From an uncultured Burkholderiaceae bacterium (GTDB lineage Bacteria; Pseudomonadota; Gammaproteobacteria; Burkholderiales; Burkholderiaceae): a stretch of DNA of 5,822 nt. The stretch lies in contig CALMPB010000414.1 of the NCBI GenBank assembly GCA_937871985.1, positions 1 through 5,822 on the forward strand, in the 5' to 3' direction. A model generated the notes under the pieces. The model was given only the letters and a program-made list of their open reading frames with translations, ran no database searches and was not told where the DNA came from. This document shows, piece by piece, positions 1-5,822 of the stretch. The translations under genes were made by a program, and so were the position numbers. How positions within the stretch are numbered: the first letter of the stretch is position 1; the number at the start of each line of letters is the position of its first letter.

Positions 1-172
1 CGTCATGCTCGCCAGCGGGCGCTACGCGATGCTCGATGACGGCATGGGATTCAGCCTAGTGCCGTGGAAACCAGTGATCGAGCAACGGCTAGGTCAGCAA
101 CTTGCTGCCACTGTACGCGGCGGTGGTGTGTCATGGGAGATTGGACGGCAGAAAGGCATGTCCATCATCTGA
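1..172 (+). CDS. C-terminal end of a probable relaxase (DUF3363 type), cut by the window edge
   Basis: An open frame enters from the left edge (first full codon at 2) and ends at TGA 170-172, giving the last 56 residues. The visible protein includes MLDDGMGFSLVPW, then VIEQRLGQQL, and ends GGGVSWEIGRQKGMSII. I recognise this as resembling the C-terminus of DUF3363-containing relaxase/mobilisation proteins, such as the RlxS-like relaxases of Tn4371-family integrative conjugative elements. These nick DNA at oriT and lead the strand during conjugation. The catalytic N-terminal part lies outside the window, so nothing here shows activity. The gene converges on copS, with 75 bases between the stop codons. 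If the call is right, the copper genes are cargo of a mobile element. The assignment rests on remembered family C-termini, not on an alignment. Confidence 0.7.
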   Translation, partial: VMLASGRYAMLDDGMGFSLVPWKPVIEQRLGQQLAATVRGGGVSWEIGRQKGMSII

Positions 173-247
173 CGAGCAACCTGCTTCCGACGAGTCGAAA
201 CTGCGCCCATCCACGATCTGCATTCTCCCGCAATGGCGAGAGGCCAA
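173..247. other. Short gap between convergent gene ends, no clear feature
   Basis: This 75-base stretch lies between the relaxase-like stop and the copS stop. The only symmetry I see is a small CGAC-GA-GTCG inverted repeat near 187-198, with no T-tract after it on either strand, so I do not call a terminator. It may mark the junction between element backbone and copper cargo, but I see no insertion-sequence end or target duplication. Confidence 0.4.
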
Positions 248-1681
248 CTAAGCGATGCGAGGCAGCGTTAGATCAAATTTAGTCGCTGTATCGCTGGACG
301 TTGCCTGCACATGTCCACCATGAGCTTCGGCAATTGATTTGACGATGGCCAGCCCTAGCCCTGCACCTGCGTTCTTTCGTTGGCGGGCAGGATCTACTCG
401 GAAAAAGCGATCGAATAACTTCGGCAGATCAGCCTCCGAAATTCGCTCGCCCGGATTTTCGACACTTATCGTTGTCCATCGCTCATCTTGCGCCAAAGCG
501 ACTGTAATACGCGACCCATAGGGAGTATGACGGATTGCGTTGGAAAGAAGATTGTTGAGCGCCCGCAGCAACATCTCACGATCCGCTCGTATTGGTTCGG
601 CAGCACCCTTTGCGTAAAGTGTGATGTTGCGGTCTTCAGCTAATGCCTCGAAGTAGTCAAACAAACCTCGGATCAACTCAGCCAAGTCGATTTCGCCGAG
701 GCGGAGATTTCGAGGGTCATTTTCCGTTTGAGCTAGAAACAACATGTCGCCGATCATGCGACTCATGCGATCAAACTCCTCCAAGTTGGAGTAGAGGATC
801 TCCCGATATTCCTCTGCACTGCGGGGTTGCCCGAGCGCCACATGGGACTGCGTAATCAGGTTGGTAACGGGTGTACGCAACTCGTGCGCAATGTCGGCGG
901 AAAAGTGCGACAGGCGGACAAACCCTTCCTCGATTCTGGCCAGCATGTCGTTGAAGGCGACCACAAGTTCAGCCAGTTCTATAGGTACGTCCAGAGGATC
1001 AAGTCTCACATCTAGCTTTGAAGAGCGGATCGTGCGAATCTCCTCGTTGACCTTGCGGATTGGAAGGTGGCCCCATTGCACGGCCAGCCAAGCCACCCCG
1101 AGCGCAATGCAGAGAACAAGGCAGGTCGCCCACCAGAGCATGCGCTTGAACTCTGCCAAGAAATCGAGATGAAAGCCGATGTCCATGGCAGCGACGATGC
1201 GGTAGCCAGGTGCCGCCGAATCGTCGGCAGGCAGTTGTAGCGCCACACCTCGATAAGACCTCTGATTCTCTTGCCACACCGTCAAATCGTCGGCGGTGAT
1301 GCGGTTGACCAACTTTTTGCTGCTGGCAAGTTTCGACAGGTCAGGACCCGGCGTGGCATAGATGGTATTGCCCGGCCGATCATAGACACCATAGGTCATC
1401 CCATGATGTCCTGCCACTGCATTGGCTAAATGCTGCCGCAACTCATCTTTGTCCATGTCATTAGCGATCTGTCGCAACGGCTCTGCCAAGGCCGTGACCA
1501 CTGCGTCCAGTTCATGGGCGTCCTGTTGGGCAAAGTGGTGCTCCAGGGATCTAACGACAACCCAGTTGAACGCTAGAAATACCAAGGTAGTGGCAATGCC
1601 AACCAGGGCCGTGACCCTCAATGCAAGCGACGCGGGACGGCTTCGCCGTGGCTTATGGCGCGAGGTCATCATCAGGCGCAT
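248..1681 (-). CDS. copS: CopS, heavy-metal (copper) sensor histidine kinase
   Basis: This is an inner-membrane sensor kinase of the CopS/CusS/PcoS heavy-metal family (about 477 residues, usual for the family). It should sense periplasmic Cu and phosphorylate CopR. Using the start at 1681, TM1 is about 24-43 and a periplasmic sensor domain about 44-180. TM2 is about 182-202 ([19 protein letters not shown]), followed by a HAMP linker. The H-box is [15 protein letters not shown] with phospho-acceptor His266. The N-box is [13 protein letters not shown] (Asn381), the F-box is [10 protein letters not shown] and the G2 box is GAGLGLAIV (about 439-447). The start is uncertain. ATG 1681 has a GGGA about 10 bases upstream, while ATG 1672 and 1669 lack one. 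The frame stays open to an ATG at 1774, inside copR, which I reject. The frame overlaps the copR end by 17-29 bases, implying translational coupling. Family membership is firm; copper specificity comes from the neighbours. Confidence 0.92.
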   Translation of the reverse strand: MRLMMTSRHKPRRSRPASLALRVTALVGIATTLVFLAFNWVVVRSLEHHFAQQDAHELDAVVTALAEPLRQIANDMDKDELRQHLANAVAGHHGMTYGVYDRPGNTIYATPGPDLSKLASSKKLVNRITADDLTVWQENQRSYRGVALQLPADDSAAPGYRIVAAMDIGFHLDFLAEFKRMLWWATCLVLCIALGVAWLAVQWGHLPIRKVNEEIRTIRSSKLDVRLDPLDVPIELAELVVAFNDMLARIEEGFVRLSHFSADIAHELRTPVTNLITQSHVALGQPRSAEEYREILYSNLEEFDRMSRMIGDMLFLAQTENDPRNLRLGEIDLAELIRGLFDYFEALAEDRNITLYAKGAAEPIRADREMLLRALNNLLSNAIRHTPYGSRITVALAQDERWTTISVENPGERISEADLPKLFDRFFRVDPARQRKNAGAGLGLAIVKSIAEAHGGHVQATSSDTATKFDLTLPRIA

Positions 1682-2345
1682 CGAGCGTGTATCCCATGCC
1701 ACGTACAGTGTGGATGAGCTTTGGATTGAACGCATCGTCGATCTTTGCGCGCAGACGACGGATGGCCACATCAATGACGTTGCTGTCGCTGTCGAAATTC
1801 ATGTCCCATACCTGAGACGCAATCAACGAACGCGGCAGAACTTCACCCTGTCGGCGTGCCAGCAGTTCGAGCAACGCGAACTCCTTGCTGGTGAGATTGA
1901 TGCGCTGACCAGCGCGCGTTGCACGTCGGCGCGGCAAGTCCAGCACCAAATCGGCAACTTGGATGCGATCAGGCTGGCTCGGAGCGCTTCCGCGTCGCAG
2001 CAGCGTCCGCACCCGCGCCAGCAATTCCGAGAACGCGAACGGCTTGACGAGATAGTCGTCTGCCCCCAGTTCCAACCCCTTGACGCGGTCATCTACGCTG
2101 CCACGTGCGGTTAGAAATAGCACAGGGACTTGTTTGCCAGCATCTCGCAGCGAACGCACGATGCGCCAGCCATCGACATCCGGCAGCATGACATCCAAGA
2201 CCACCAAATCGTAGGTCTCGCTCATGGCCAAGTGGTGTCCGTCCAATCCGTTACGCGCCAGATCCACGACGAACCCTGCCTCCATGAGACCTTGGCGGAC
2301 GTAATCCGCCGTCTTGTTCTCGTCTTCAACGACCAACAGCTTCAT
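1653..2345 (-). CDS. copR: CopR, OmpR-family copper response regulator
   Basis: This is a 230-residue cytoplasmic response regulator, the usual length for the CopR/CusR/PcoR group. The receiver domain (about 1-115) has the acidic pocket Glu7-Asp8, the phospho-acceptor Asp51 in [14 protein letters not shown], Thr79 and Lys101 in [14 protein letters not shown]. The C-terminal winged helix (about 127-225) contains [20 protein letters not shown], the recognition-helix region [16 protein letters not shown] and the closing [11 protein letters not shown] chose ATG 2345 because the family begins MKLLVVEDE and a weak GGGG lies 6 bases upstream. In-frame ATGs at 2357 and 2402 would add 4 or 19 residues with no domain match. 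It is the first gene of the leftward copRS operon and is divergent from copA. It probably binds the palindrome at 2461-2476 and activates copAB and perhaps its own operon. Its DNA composition is lower in GC than copAB. Confidence 0.95.
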   Translation of the reverse strand: MKLLVVEDENKTADYVRQGLMEAGFVVDLARNGLDGHHLAMSETYDLVVLDVMLPDVDGWRIVRSLRDAGKQVPVLFLTARGSVDDRVKGLELGADDYLVKPFAFSELLARVRTLLRRGSAPSQPDRIQVADLVLDLPRRRATRAGQRINLTSKEFALLELLARRQGEVLPRSLIASQVWDMNFDSDSNVIDVAIRRLRAKIDDAFNPKLIHTVRGMGYTLDAPDDDLAP

Positions 2346-2423
2346 CGCATGCCCCATGAAATCGCTGCGGCGTAAGGAATTTTGCCGCCCACGATGCCCC
2401 ATTCATTTGCTTCTTAGGGGCAA

Positions 2424-2429
2424 TGTAAT
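2424..2429 (+). promoter_or_regulatory. Possible lone CopR half-site TGTAAT
   Basis: TGTAAT repeats the right arm of the palindrome at 2461-2476, and its sequence on the other strand (ATTACA) faces copR. No matching partner arm is found at the 4-base spacing, so it could be a degenerate site for copRS autoregulation or chance. It lies about 80 bases upstream of the copR start codon. Confidence 0.3.
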
Positions 2430-2460
2430 AGTCGCTTCCTGCCACGAAGATGACGCGACC

Positions 2461-2476
2461 ATTACATGAATGTAAT
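2461..2476. promoter_or_regulatory. cop box: probable CopR binding palindrome
   Basis: The sequence ATTACATGAATGTAAT is a perfect inverted repeat of two 6-base arms (ATTACA / TGTAAT) around TGAA. Copper regulators of the CopR/PcoR/CusR group bind inverted repeats of closely related half-sites with similar short spacers. The site sits between the divergent copRS and copAB operons, where such an operator is expected. It lies 124 bases upstream of the chosen copA start and 115 bases from the copR start. Binding by this CopR is inferred from the match and position. Confidence 0.75.
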
Positions 2477-2585
2477 CCAAGGGTCATTCATCCGAAAGTG
2501 GTCACTCCATAGCATGACCTCCATGCGTCGAACCGTGCCGCCCAAGACCAAAGGCGGCTCTAAAGACGACTTTCAAGTTATCTAT

Positions 2586-2590
2586 GGAGG
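2586..2590 (+). promoter_or_regulatory. copA ribosome binding site deciding the start
   Basis: GGAGG lies 10 bases before ATG 2601 and is the only strong Shine-Dalgarno match near any in-frame ATG of the copA frame. The ATGs at 2466, 2514 and 2523 lack a comparable site, and 2466 is inside the cop box. This supports 2601 as the translation start. Confidence 0.65.
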
Positions 2591-2600
2591 ATTTCAGGCC

Positions 2601-4511
2601 ATGCCGCCTCGTTCGCCCTTTGTAATCGCGCCCCCACTGGGCCTGTCTCGTCGGCGTTTTGTTCAGGGGCTGGCCGCTGGCGGCGTCCTGGCCGGGCTGT
2701 CCACCCCGGCGCTCAGGGCATTTGCCCAACAAGGCTCCGCGACGCGCGGTGCCGCCCCTGTGCTGAAGGGCACCGAGTTCGACTTGGTGATCGCCGAATC
2801 GCCCGTGAACTTCACGGGCAAGCCAGGCGTGGCTACGACCATCAACGGCTCGCTGCCGGCACCGACATTGCGTTGGCGTGAGGGTGACACCGTCACAATC
2901 CGTGTGACCAACAAGCTGCGTGAAGCCACATCCATCCACTGGCACGGGATCATCCTGCCGTATCAGATGGATGGCGTGCCGGGCATCAGCTTCAATGGCA
3001 TCGCTCCCGGCGAGACCTTCACGTACCGCTTCAAGGTTCAGCAAAGCGGCTCCTACTGGTACCACTCGCACTCCGGCTTCCAGGAACTCACGGGCATGTA
3101 CGGGGCGATCATCATCGACCCCGCTGGTGCCGAGACCATCCGCGCCGACCGTGACCACGTGCTGCTGTTCTCGGATTGGACCGACGAAGACCCGATGCGG
3201 GTGTTCACCAAGCTCAAGTCCCAAAGCGGCTACTACAACTACAACCAACCTACCGTCTTCGACTTCTTCCGGGACGCCTCGCGCGACGGCATGGCCGCTG
3301 CGATCGACAAGCGCAAGATGTGGAACGAGATGCGGATGAATCCGACGGATCTCGCCGATCTGTCTGCCGCCACGCTGACCTATCTGGCCAACGGCGTCAC
3401 CCCCGCCGGCAATTGGACGGCGCTGTTCCGACCGGGTGAGCGCGTGCGGCTGCGCATGGTCAACGGTGCGGGCAACACCTTCTACGACGTACGCATTCCC
3501 GGACTGAAACTCACGGTGGTGCACGTCGATGGTGTTGACGTGGAGCCGGTGACGGTCGATGAGTTCCGATTCGGTCCGGGCGAAACCGTCGATGTGATCG
3601 TCCAGCCACGGGATGACGCTTACACGATCTTCGCCCAGGCGATGGACCGGACAGGCTACGCGCGGGCCACGCTGGCCGTGCGTGAAGGTCTTCAAGCTCC
3701 CGTGCCTGCCCTCGATCCGGTCGAATGGCTGACCATGAACGACATGATGGGCAGCATGATGGGGGGCATGGACCACGGCGGGTCCGGCCAAGCCATGGAG
3801 ATGACGGGCATGACGGGCATGACGGGCATGACGGGCATGACCGGGATGACCGGGATGGGCTCGGGTTCGATGTCCGGGATGGATCATGGGGCGATGGCTG
3901 GCATGAATCACGGCGCCATGAACCACGGTGGCATGGCGATGGATCACAGCCAACACGCCGCGGCGGCGGGGGGACTGGCCGTGCCCAGCACTACTGCTCG
4001 CCACGCTCGCACCGAGTATGGTGCCAGCACGGACATGCGCGTTGACATGGCGCGCACCAACCTCGATGACCCCGGCATCGGACTGCGCAACAACGGTCGG
4101 CGAGTGTTGACCCTCGCGGATCTGCATACCCCGTCGGGGCCGCTGGACAAGAGAGGCCCTGGCCGGGAGGTCGAACTGCACCTCACGGGCAACATGGAAC
4201 GCTACGCATGGTCCCTGGACGGGCTGGAGTTCGGAAAGTCCACGCCGGTGCACTTCAAACACGGCGAGCGGCTGCGGGTCATTCTGCACAACGACACCAT
4301 GATGACCCATCCCATGCACCTGCACGGCATGTGGAGCGAGCTGGAAAGCCCCGACGGTCGCTTCCTTGCGCGCCGCCACACCCTGCCGGTGCAGCCGGCA
4401 CAACGCATCAGCTTCCTGGTGACAGCCGACGCGCTCGGCCGCTGGGCGTGGCACTGCCACCTGATGTTCCACATGGATGCCGGCATGTTCCGCGAAGTCG
4501 TGGTGTCTTGA
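2601..4511 (+). CDS. copA: CopA, periplasmic multicopper oxidase for copper resistance
   Basis: This is a 636-residue CopA/PcoA-family multicopper oxidase, within the family's usual 600-650. It is thought to oxidise toxic Cu(I) and bind copper in the periplasm. A Tat signal is visible: SRRRFVQG at 16-23, a hydrophobic stretch to about 38, and an AFA cleavage site near 42. Three cupredoxin domains lie at about 55-172, 180-365 and 510-636. All copper ligands are present: HWHG (His113, His115), YWYHSHSGFQ (His155, His157), HPMHLHG (His570, His573, His575) and HCHLMFHMDAGM (His618, Cys619, His620, His624, Met629). Between domains 2 and 3, residues 380-452 form a Met/His/Gly-rich copper-binding segment with six MTG repeats. 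The start at 2601 has a GGAGG site; the frame is open back to 2466 but that ATG lies in the cop box. It is followed after 25 bases by copB and probably regulated by CopRS. The name copA here is the oxidase, not the P-type ATPase. Confidence 0.96.
   Translation: MPPRSPFVIAPPLGLSRRRFVQGLAAGGVLAGLSTPALRAFAQQGSATRGAAPVLKGTEFDLVIAESPVNFTGKPGVATTINGSLPAPTLRWREGDTVTIRVTNKLREATSIHWHGIILPYQMDGVPGISFNGIAPGETFTYRFKVQQSGSYWYHSHSGFQELTGMYGAIIIDPAGAETIRADRDHVLLFSDWTDEDPMRVFTKLKSQSGYYNYNQPTVFDFFRDASRDGMAAAIDKRKMWNEMRMNPTDLADLSAATLTYLANGVTPAGNWTALFRPGERVRLRMVNGAGNTFYDVRIPGLKLTVVHVDGVDVEPVTVDEFRFGPGETVDVIVQPRDDAYTIFAQAMDRTGYARATLAVREGLQAPVPALDPVEWLTMNDMMGSMMGGMDHGGSGQAMEMTGMTGMTGMTGMTGMTGMGSGSMSGMDHGAMAGMNHGAMNHGGMAMDHSQHAAAAGGLAVPSTTARHARTEYGASTDMRVDMARTNLDDPGIGLRNNGRRVLTLADLHTPSGPLDKRGPGREVELHLTGNMERYAWSLDGLEFGKSTPVHFKHGERLRVILHNDTMMTHPMHLHGMWSELESPDGRFLARRHTLPVQPAQRISFLVTADALGRWAWHCHLMFHMDAGMFREVVVS
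3801..3854 (+). repeat. 9-bp tandem repeat in copA encoding six MTG units
   Basis: Four perfect copies of ATGACGGGC (3801-3836) are followed by two copies of the synonymous variant ATGACCGGG (3837-3854). Together they encode Met-Thr-Gly six times (residues 401-418), followed by a related ATGGGC. The unit is a multiple of three, so gain or loss of copies would keep the frame and only change the number of Met residues in the copper-binding segment. The identical copies next to variant copies suggest recent expansion by replication slippage. Confidence 0.9.
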
Positions 4512-4536
4512 ACCCAGCGCACAAGGAAGACCAAGA

Positions 4537-5517
4537 ATGTCCAAAGCACTCCCCACTCGCGCACTGGCCACGACGCTTCTGGCCCTGGTAAGCGTCGCCG
4601 CCCAGGCACAAGCACAGAACGACCATGCAGCGCACGGCCAGGCCGACGCTCAAACGGCCGCGCCATCCACTCAGACCGTGGCTCCTGCCGCCGACCCGCA
4701 CGCGGGTCACGCGACGTCGGCGAGCGGCTCGACCGCGGCCCCGGCCATGGATCACGGCAACATGCAGATGCAGGGCGGGTCGGCGCCTCCTGACGCCCGC
4801 GATCCGCATGGCTACTCCAATGGCCTGACATTGGGATCGGGCGACTACGCCGTACCCGGTGTGCCGCGGCTGATGCTGGCCGACGAACACAGGTTCTTCT
4901 CGTTGCGCGGCGAAACCCTGGAACGCCGCTTCACGCGCAAAGGGGACGATTCCACGGCCTACAACCTCCAGGCTTGGTATGGGACGACCTACAACAAGGC
5001 CGTCGTGAAGGCCGAAGGCGATATCGCCAAAGGAAAGCTCGAAAAATCGCGTACCGAGCTTCTCTGGGGGCACGCCGTCGCACCGTACTGGGACACCCAG
5101 CTCGGCGTTCGGGTGGATAACGGAAAAGGCCCGAGCCGTCAATGGTTGGCTTTCGGCATCCAGGGCCTCGCCCCCTACTGGTTCGAGCTGAAGGCGACGG
5201 GCTACGTGGGAAGTGGCGGACGTACGGCGCTGCGTGTCGAAGGCAGCTACGAGCTGCTGCTGACCCAGCGACTGATTCTGGAGCCTCGTGCCGAATTGCA
5301 GTTCTATGGCAAGGACGACCCGGAACGCGGTATCGGCAAGGGCTTGGCCGAAGCGTCTGCTGGCTTGCGCCTGCGCTATGAATTCAGTCGCCAGTTCGCC
5401 CCCTACATCGGCGTGGAACGGGCGGGCAGCTTCGGACGCACAGCGGACTATGTGCGTGCCGAAGGTGGCCGCGCGCAGCAGACGCGCTGGGTGGCTGGCG
5501 TGCGATTCTGGTTCTAG
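4537..5517 (+). CDS. copB: CopB, outer-membrane copper resistance protein
   Basis: This is a 326-residue CopB/PcoB-family protein. It has a Sec signal peptide (MSKALPTRALATTLLALVS, likely cleaved near AQA at 24-26). A low-complexity His/Met/Ala-rich segment follows at about 27-85, with HAAHG, HAGH and MDHGNMQMQ. The CopB domain runs from about 90 to the end. The mature part has alternating aromatic/polar strands (for example RTELLWGHAVAPYWDTQLG, WLAFGIQGLAPYWFELKA) and ends in RFWF, a terminal aromatic typical of outer-membrane beta-barrels. It is thought to bind or sequester copper at the outer membrane alongside CopA. I chose ATG 4537, since AAGGA lies 9 bases before it; the open frame extends to an ATG at 4477 inside copA, which lacks signal-peptide logic. 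It lies 25 bases after copA, in one operon. The exact biochemical role of the family is not well settled. Confidence 0.94.
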   Translation: MSKALPTRALATTLLALVSVAAQAQAQNDHAAHGQADAQTAAPSTQTVAPAADPHAGHATSASGSTAAPAMDHGNMQMQGGSAPPDARDPHGYSNGLTLGSGDYAVPGVPRLMLADEHRFFSLRGETLERRFTRKGDDSTAYNLQAWYGTTYNKAVVKAEGDIAKGKLEKSRTELLWGHAVAPYWDTQLGVRVDNGKGPSRQWLAFGIQGLAPYWFELKATGYVGSGGRTALRVEGSYELLLTQRLILEPRAELQFYGKDDPERGIGKGLAEASAGLRLRYEFSRQFAPYIGVERAGSFGRTADYVRAEGGRAQQTRWVAGVRFWF

Positions 5518-5554
5518 AACCTTGTGGGTTTGATCATCTGATGAGAGGCAATCT

Positions 5555-5822
5555 ATGAACATGCACTACGACAGAAGCCAGGGCAAAGTGCCGAGACGCC
5601 AAGCATTGATCGCTGGCTTGTTGGTGATGGCACTCGCAGGACCGAGCCTGGCGCAGAGCCGACCGATCGCCAAGGTGTGGAAGGACCCGAGCTGCGGTTG
5701 CTGCAAGGACTGGGTCTCACACCTGCAAGGCGCAGGCTTCGATGTGCAGGTTCTTGACACCGGGAACACGGCAGCGCGCACGCGGCTGGGCATCCCGCAG
5801 AAGTACGGTTCGTGCCACACGG
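5555..5822 (+). CDS. Exported DUF411-family metal-binding protein, N-terminal part (cut by window edge)
   Basis: The first 89 codons of a gene run off the right edge. ATG 5555 has GAGAGG 6 bases upstream. The N-terminus has PRRQALIAGLLVMALAGPSLAQS at about 13-35, an export signal with a twin-arginine pair at 14-15, so either Sec or Tat export is possible; cleavage is likely after SLA near 33. The mature part matches DUF411 proteins: VWKDPSCGCCKDWVSHLQGAGF with Cys47, Cys49 and Cys50, then LGIPQKYGSCHT with Cys87-His88. Members are about 140-160 residues with further conserved residues beyond the edge, and they commonly accompany copper-resistance genes. The cysteines suggest periplasmic metal binding, but the function is not established. 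It lies 37 bases after copB with no terminator between, so it is probably part of the copAB transcript. Confidence 0.88.
   Translation, partial: MNMHYDRSQGKVPRRQALIAGLLVMALAGPSLAQSRPIAKVWKDPSCGCCKDWVSHLQGAGFDVQVLDTGNTAARTRLGIPQKYGSCHT

Larger units (their letters stand above)
2346..2600. promoter_or_regulatory. Divergent copR/copA control region
   Basis: This 255-base region between the copR and copA starts must carry the promoters for both operons. It contains the cop-box palindrome at 2461-2476, a lone TGTAAT half-site at 2424-2429, a GGTCA-N10-TGACC inverted repeat at 2500-2519 and the copA ribosome binding site at 2586-2590. I could not pick out convincing -10 hexamers for either direction, which fits promoters that depend on an activator. 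The frame upstream of copA stays open back to 2466, but the palindrome spans that ATG, so most of this stretch is better read as 5' untranslated sequence. Confidence 0.65.

Noticed and set aside
173..247. Possible terminator between the relaxase-like gene and copS
   Set aside because: Only a 4-bp-arm inverted repeat is present and there is no run of T on either strand.
64..282. A 72-codon plus-strand frame at the left edge
   Set aside because: It is out of frame with the relaxase-like tail, overlaps it and the copS end, and has an Arg/Cys-rich composition typical of a wrong frame.
1422..2114. A 230-codon open frame on the plus strand across copS and copR
   Set aside because: It lies antisense to two well-supported regulator genes and crosses their junction; the product has no recognisable features.
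2502..4571. A 689-codon open frame on the minus strand, opposite copA
   Set aside because: It mirrors copA, whose complete set of copper ligands and Tat signal proves the plus strand is coding. The antisense product is His/Arg/Val-rich with no recognisable domain, as expected from the complement of a high-GC gene.
5518..5554. Small TCATC-T-GATGA symmetry between copB and the DUF411 gene
   Set aside because: The one-base centre cannot form a hairpin, there is no T-tract, and it partly merges into the ribosome binding site region, so it is not a terminator.
4408..5562. A 384-codon open frame on the minus strand, opposite copB
   Set aside because: It is the complement of a clear signal-peptide-bearing CopB and has no recognisable domain or ribosome binding site.
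1..5822. CRISPR arrays, tRNA or rRNA genes, insertion-sequence ends, novel defence systems
   Set aside because: I saw no spaced direct repeats, structural RNA signatures, transposase frames or unexplained gene clusters; nearly all the sequence is accounted for by copper-resistance genes.

Overview
The window holds a proteobacterial copper-resistance module sitting directly beside the end of a probable conjugative-element relaxase gene. The protein families, the high-GC codon use of copA and copB, the Tat-exported multicopper oxidase and the outer-membrane CopB all point to a Gram-negative beta- or gammaproteobacterium (Pseudomonas, Xanthomonadaceae or Burkholderiales type). The species cannot be fixed from the sequence alone.

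Layout: (1) Positions 1-172, + strand: the last 56 codons of a gene whose C-terminus resembles DUF3363-type relaxases, as found in Tn4371-like integrative conjugative elements. (2) 173-247: a short gap with no clear feature between convergent gene ends. (3) 248-2345, - strand: copS (sensor kinase) and copR (response regulator), a two-gene operon read right to left with copR first and overlapping reading frames. (4) 2346-2600: the divergent control region, with a perfect 16-bp palindrome (ATTACA-TGAA-TGTAAT, 2461-2476) that looks like the CopR binding site. (5) 2601-5517, + strand: copA (periplasmic multicopper oxidase with a Met/His-rich insert containing an MTG tandem repeat) and copB (outer-membrane copper-resistance protein). 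(6) 5555 to the right edge: the start of a small exported DUF411-family protein with a CGCC motif, probably in the same transcript.

How it works together, from family knowledge: CopS senses periplasmic copper and phosphorylates CopR. CopR binds the palindrome and switches on copAB and probably the DUF411 gene. CopA oxidises and binds Cu(I) in the periplasm, and CopB binds copper at the outer membrane. copC and copD are not seen between or right after copAB.

This is a recognisable system rather than a new one. The points most worth a second look are the mobile-element junction, the position of the palindrome over an in-frame ATG upstream of the likely copA start, the slippage-prone 9-bp repeat in copA, the lower GC content of copRS compared with copAB, and the DUF411 gene attached to the operon.
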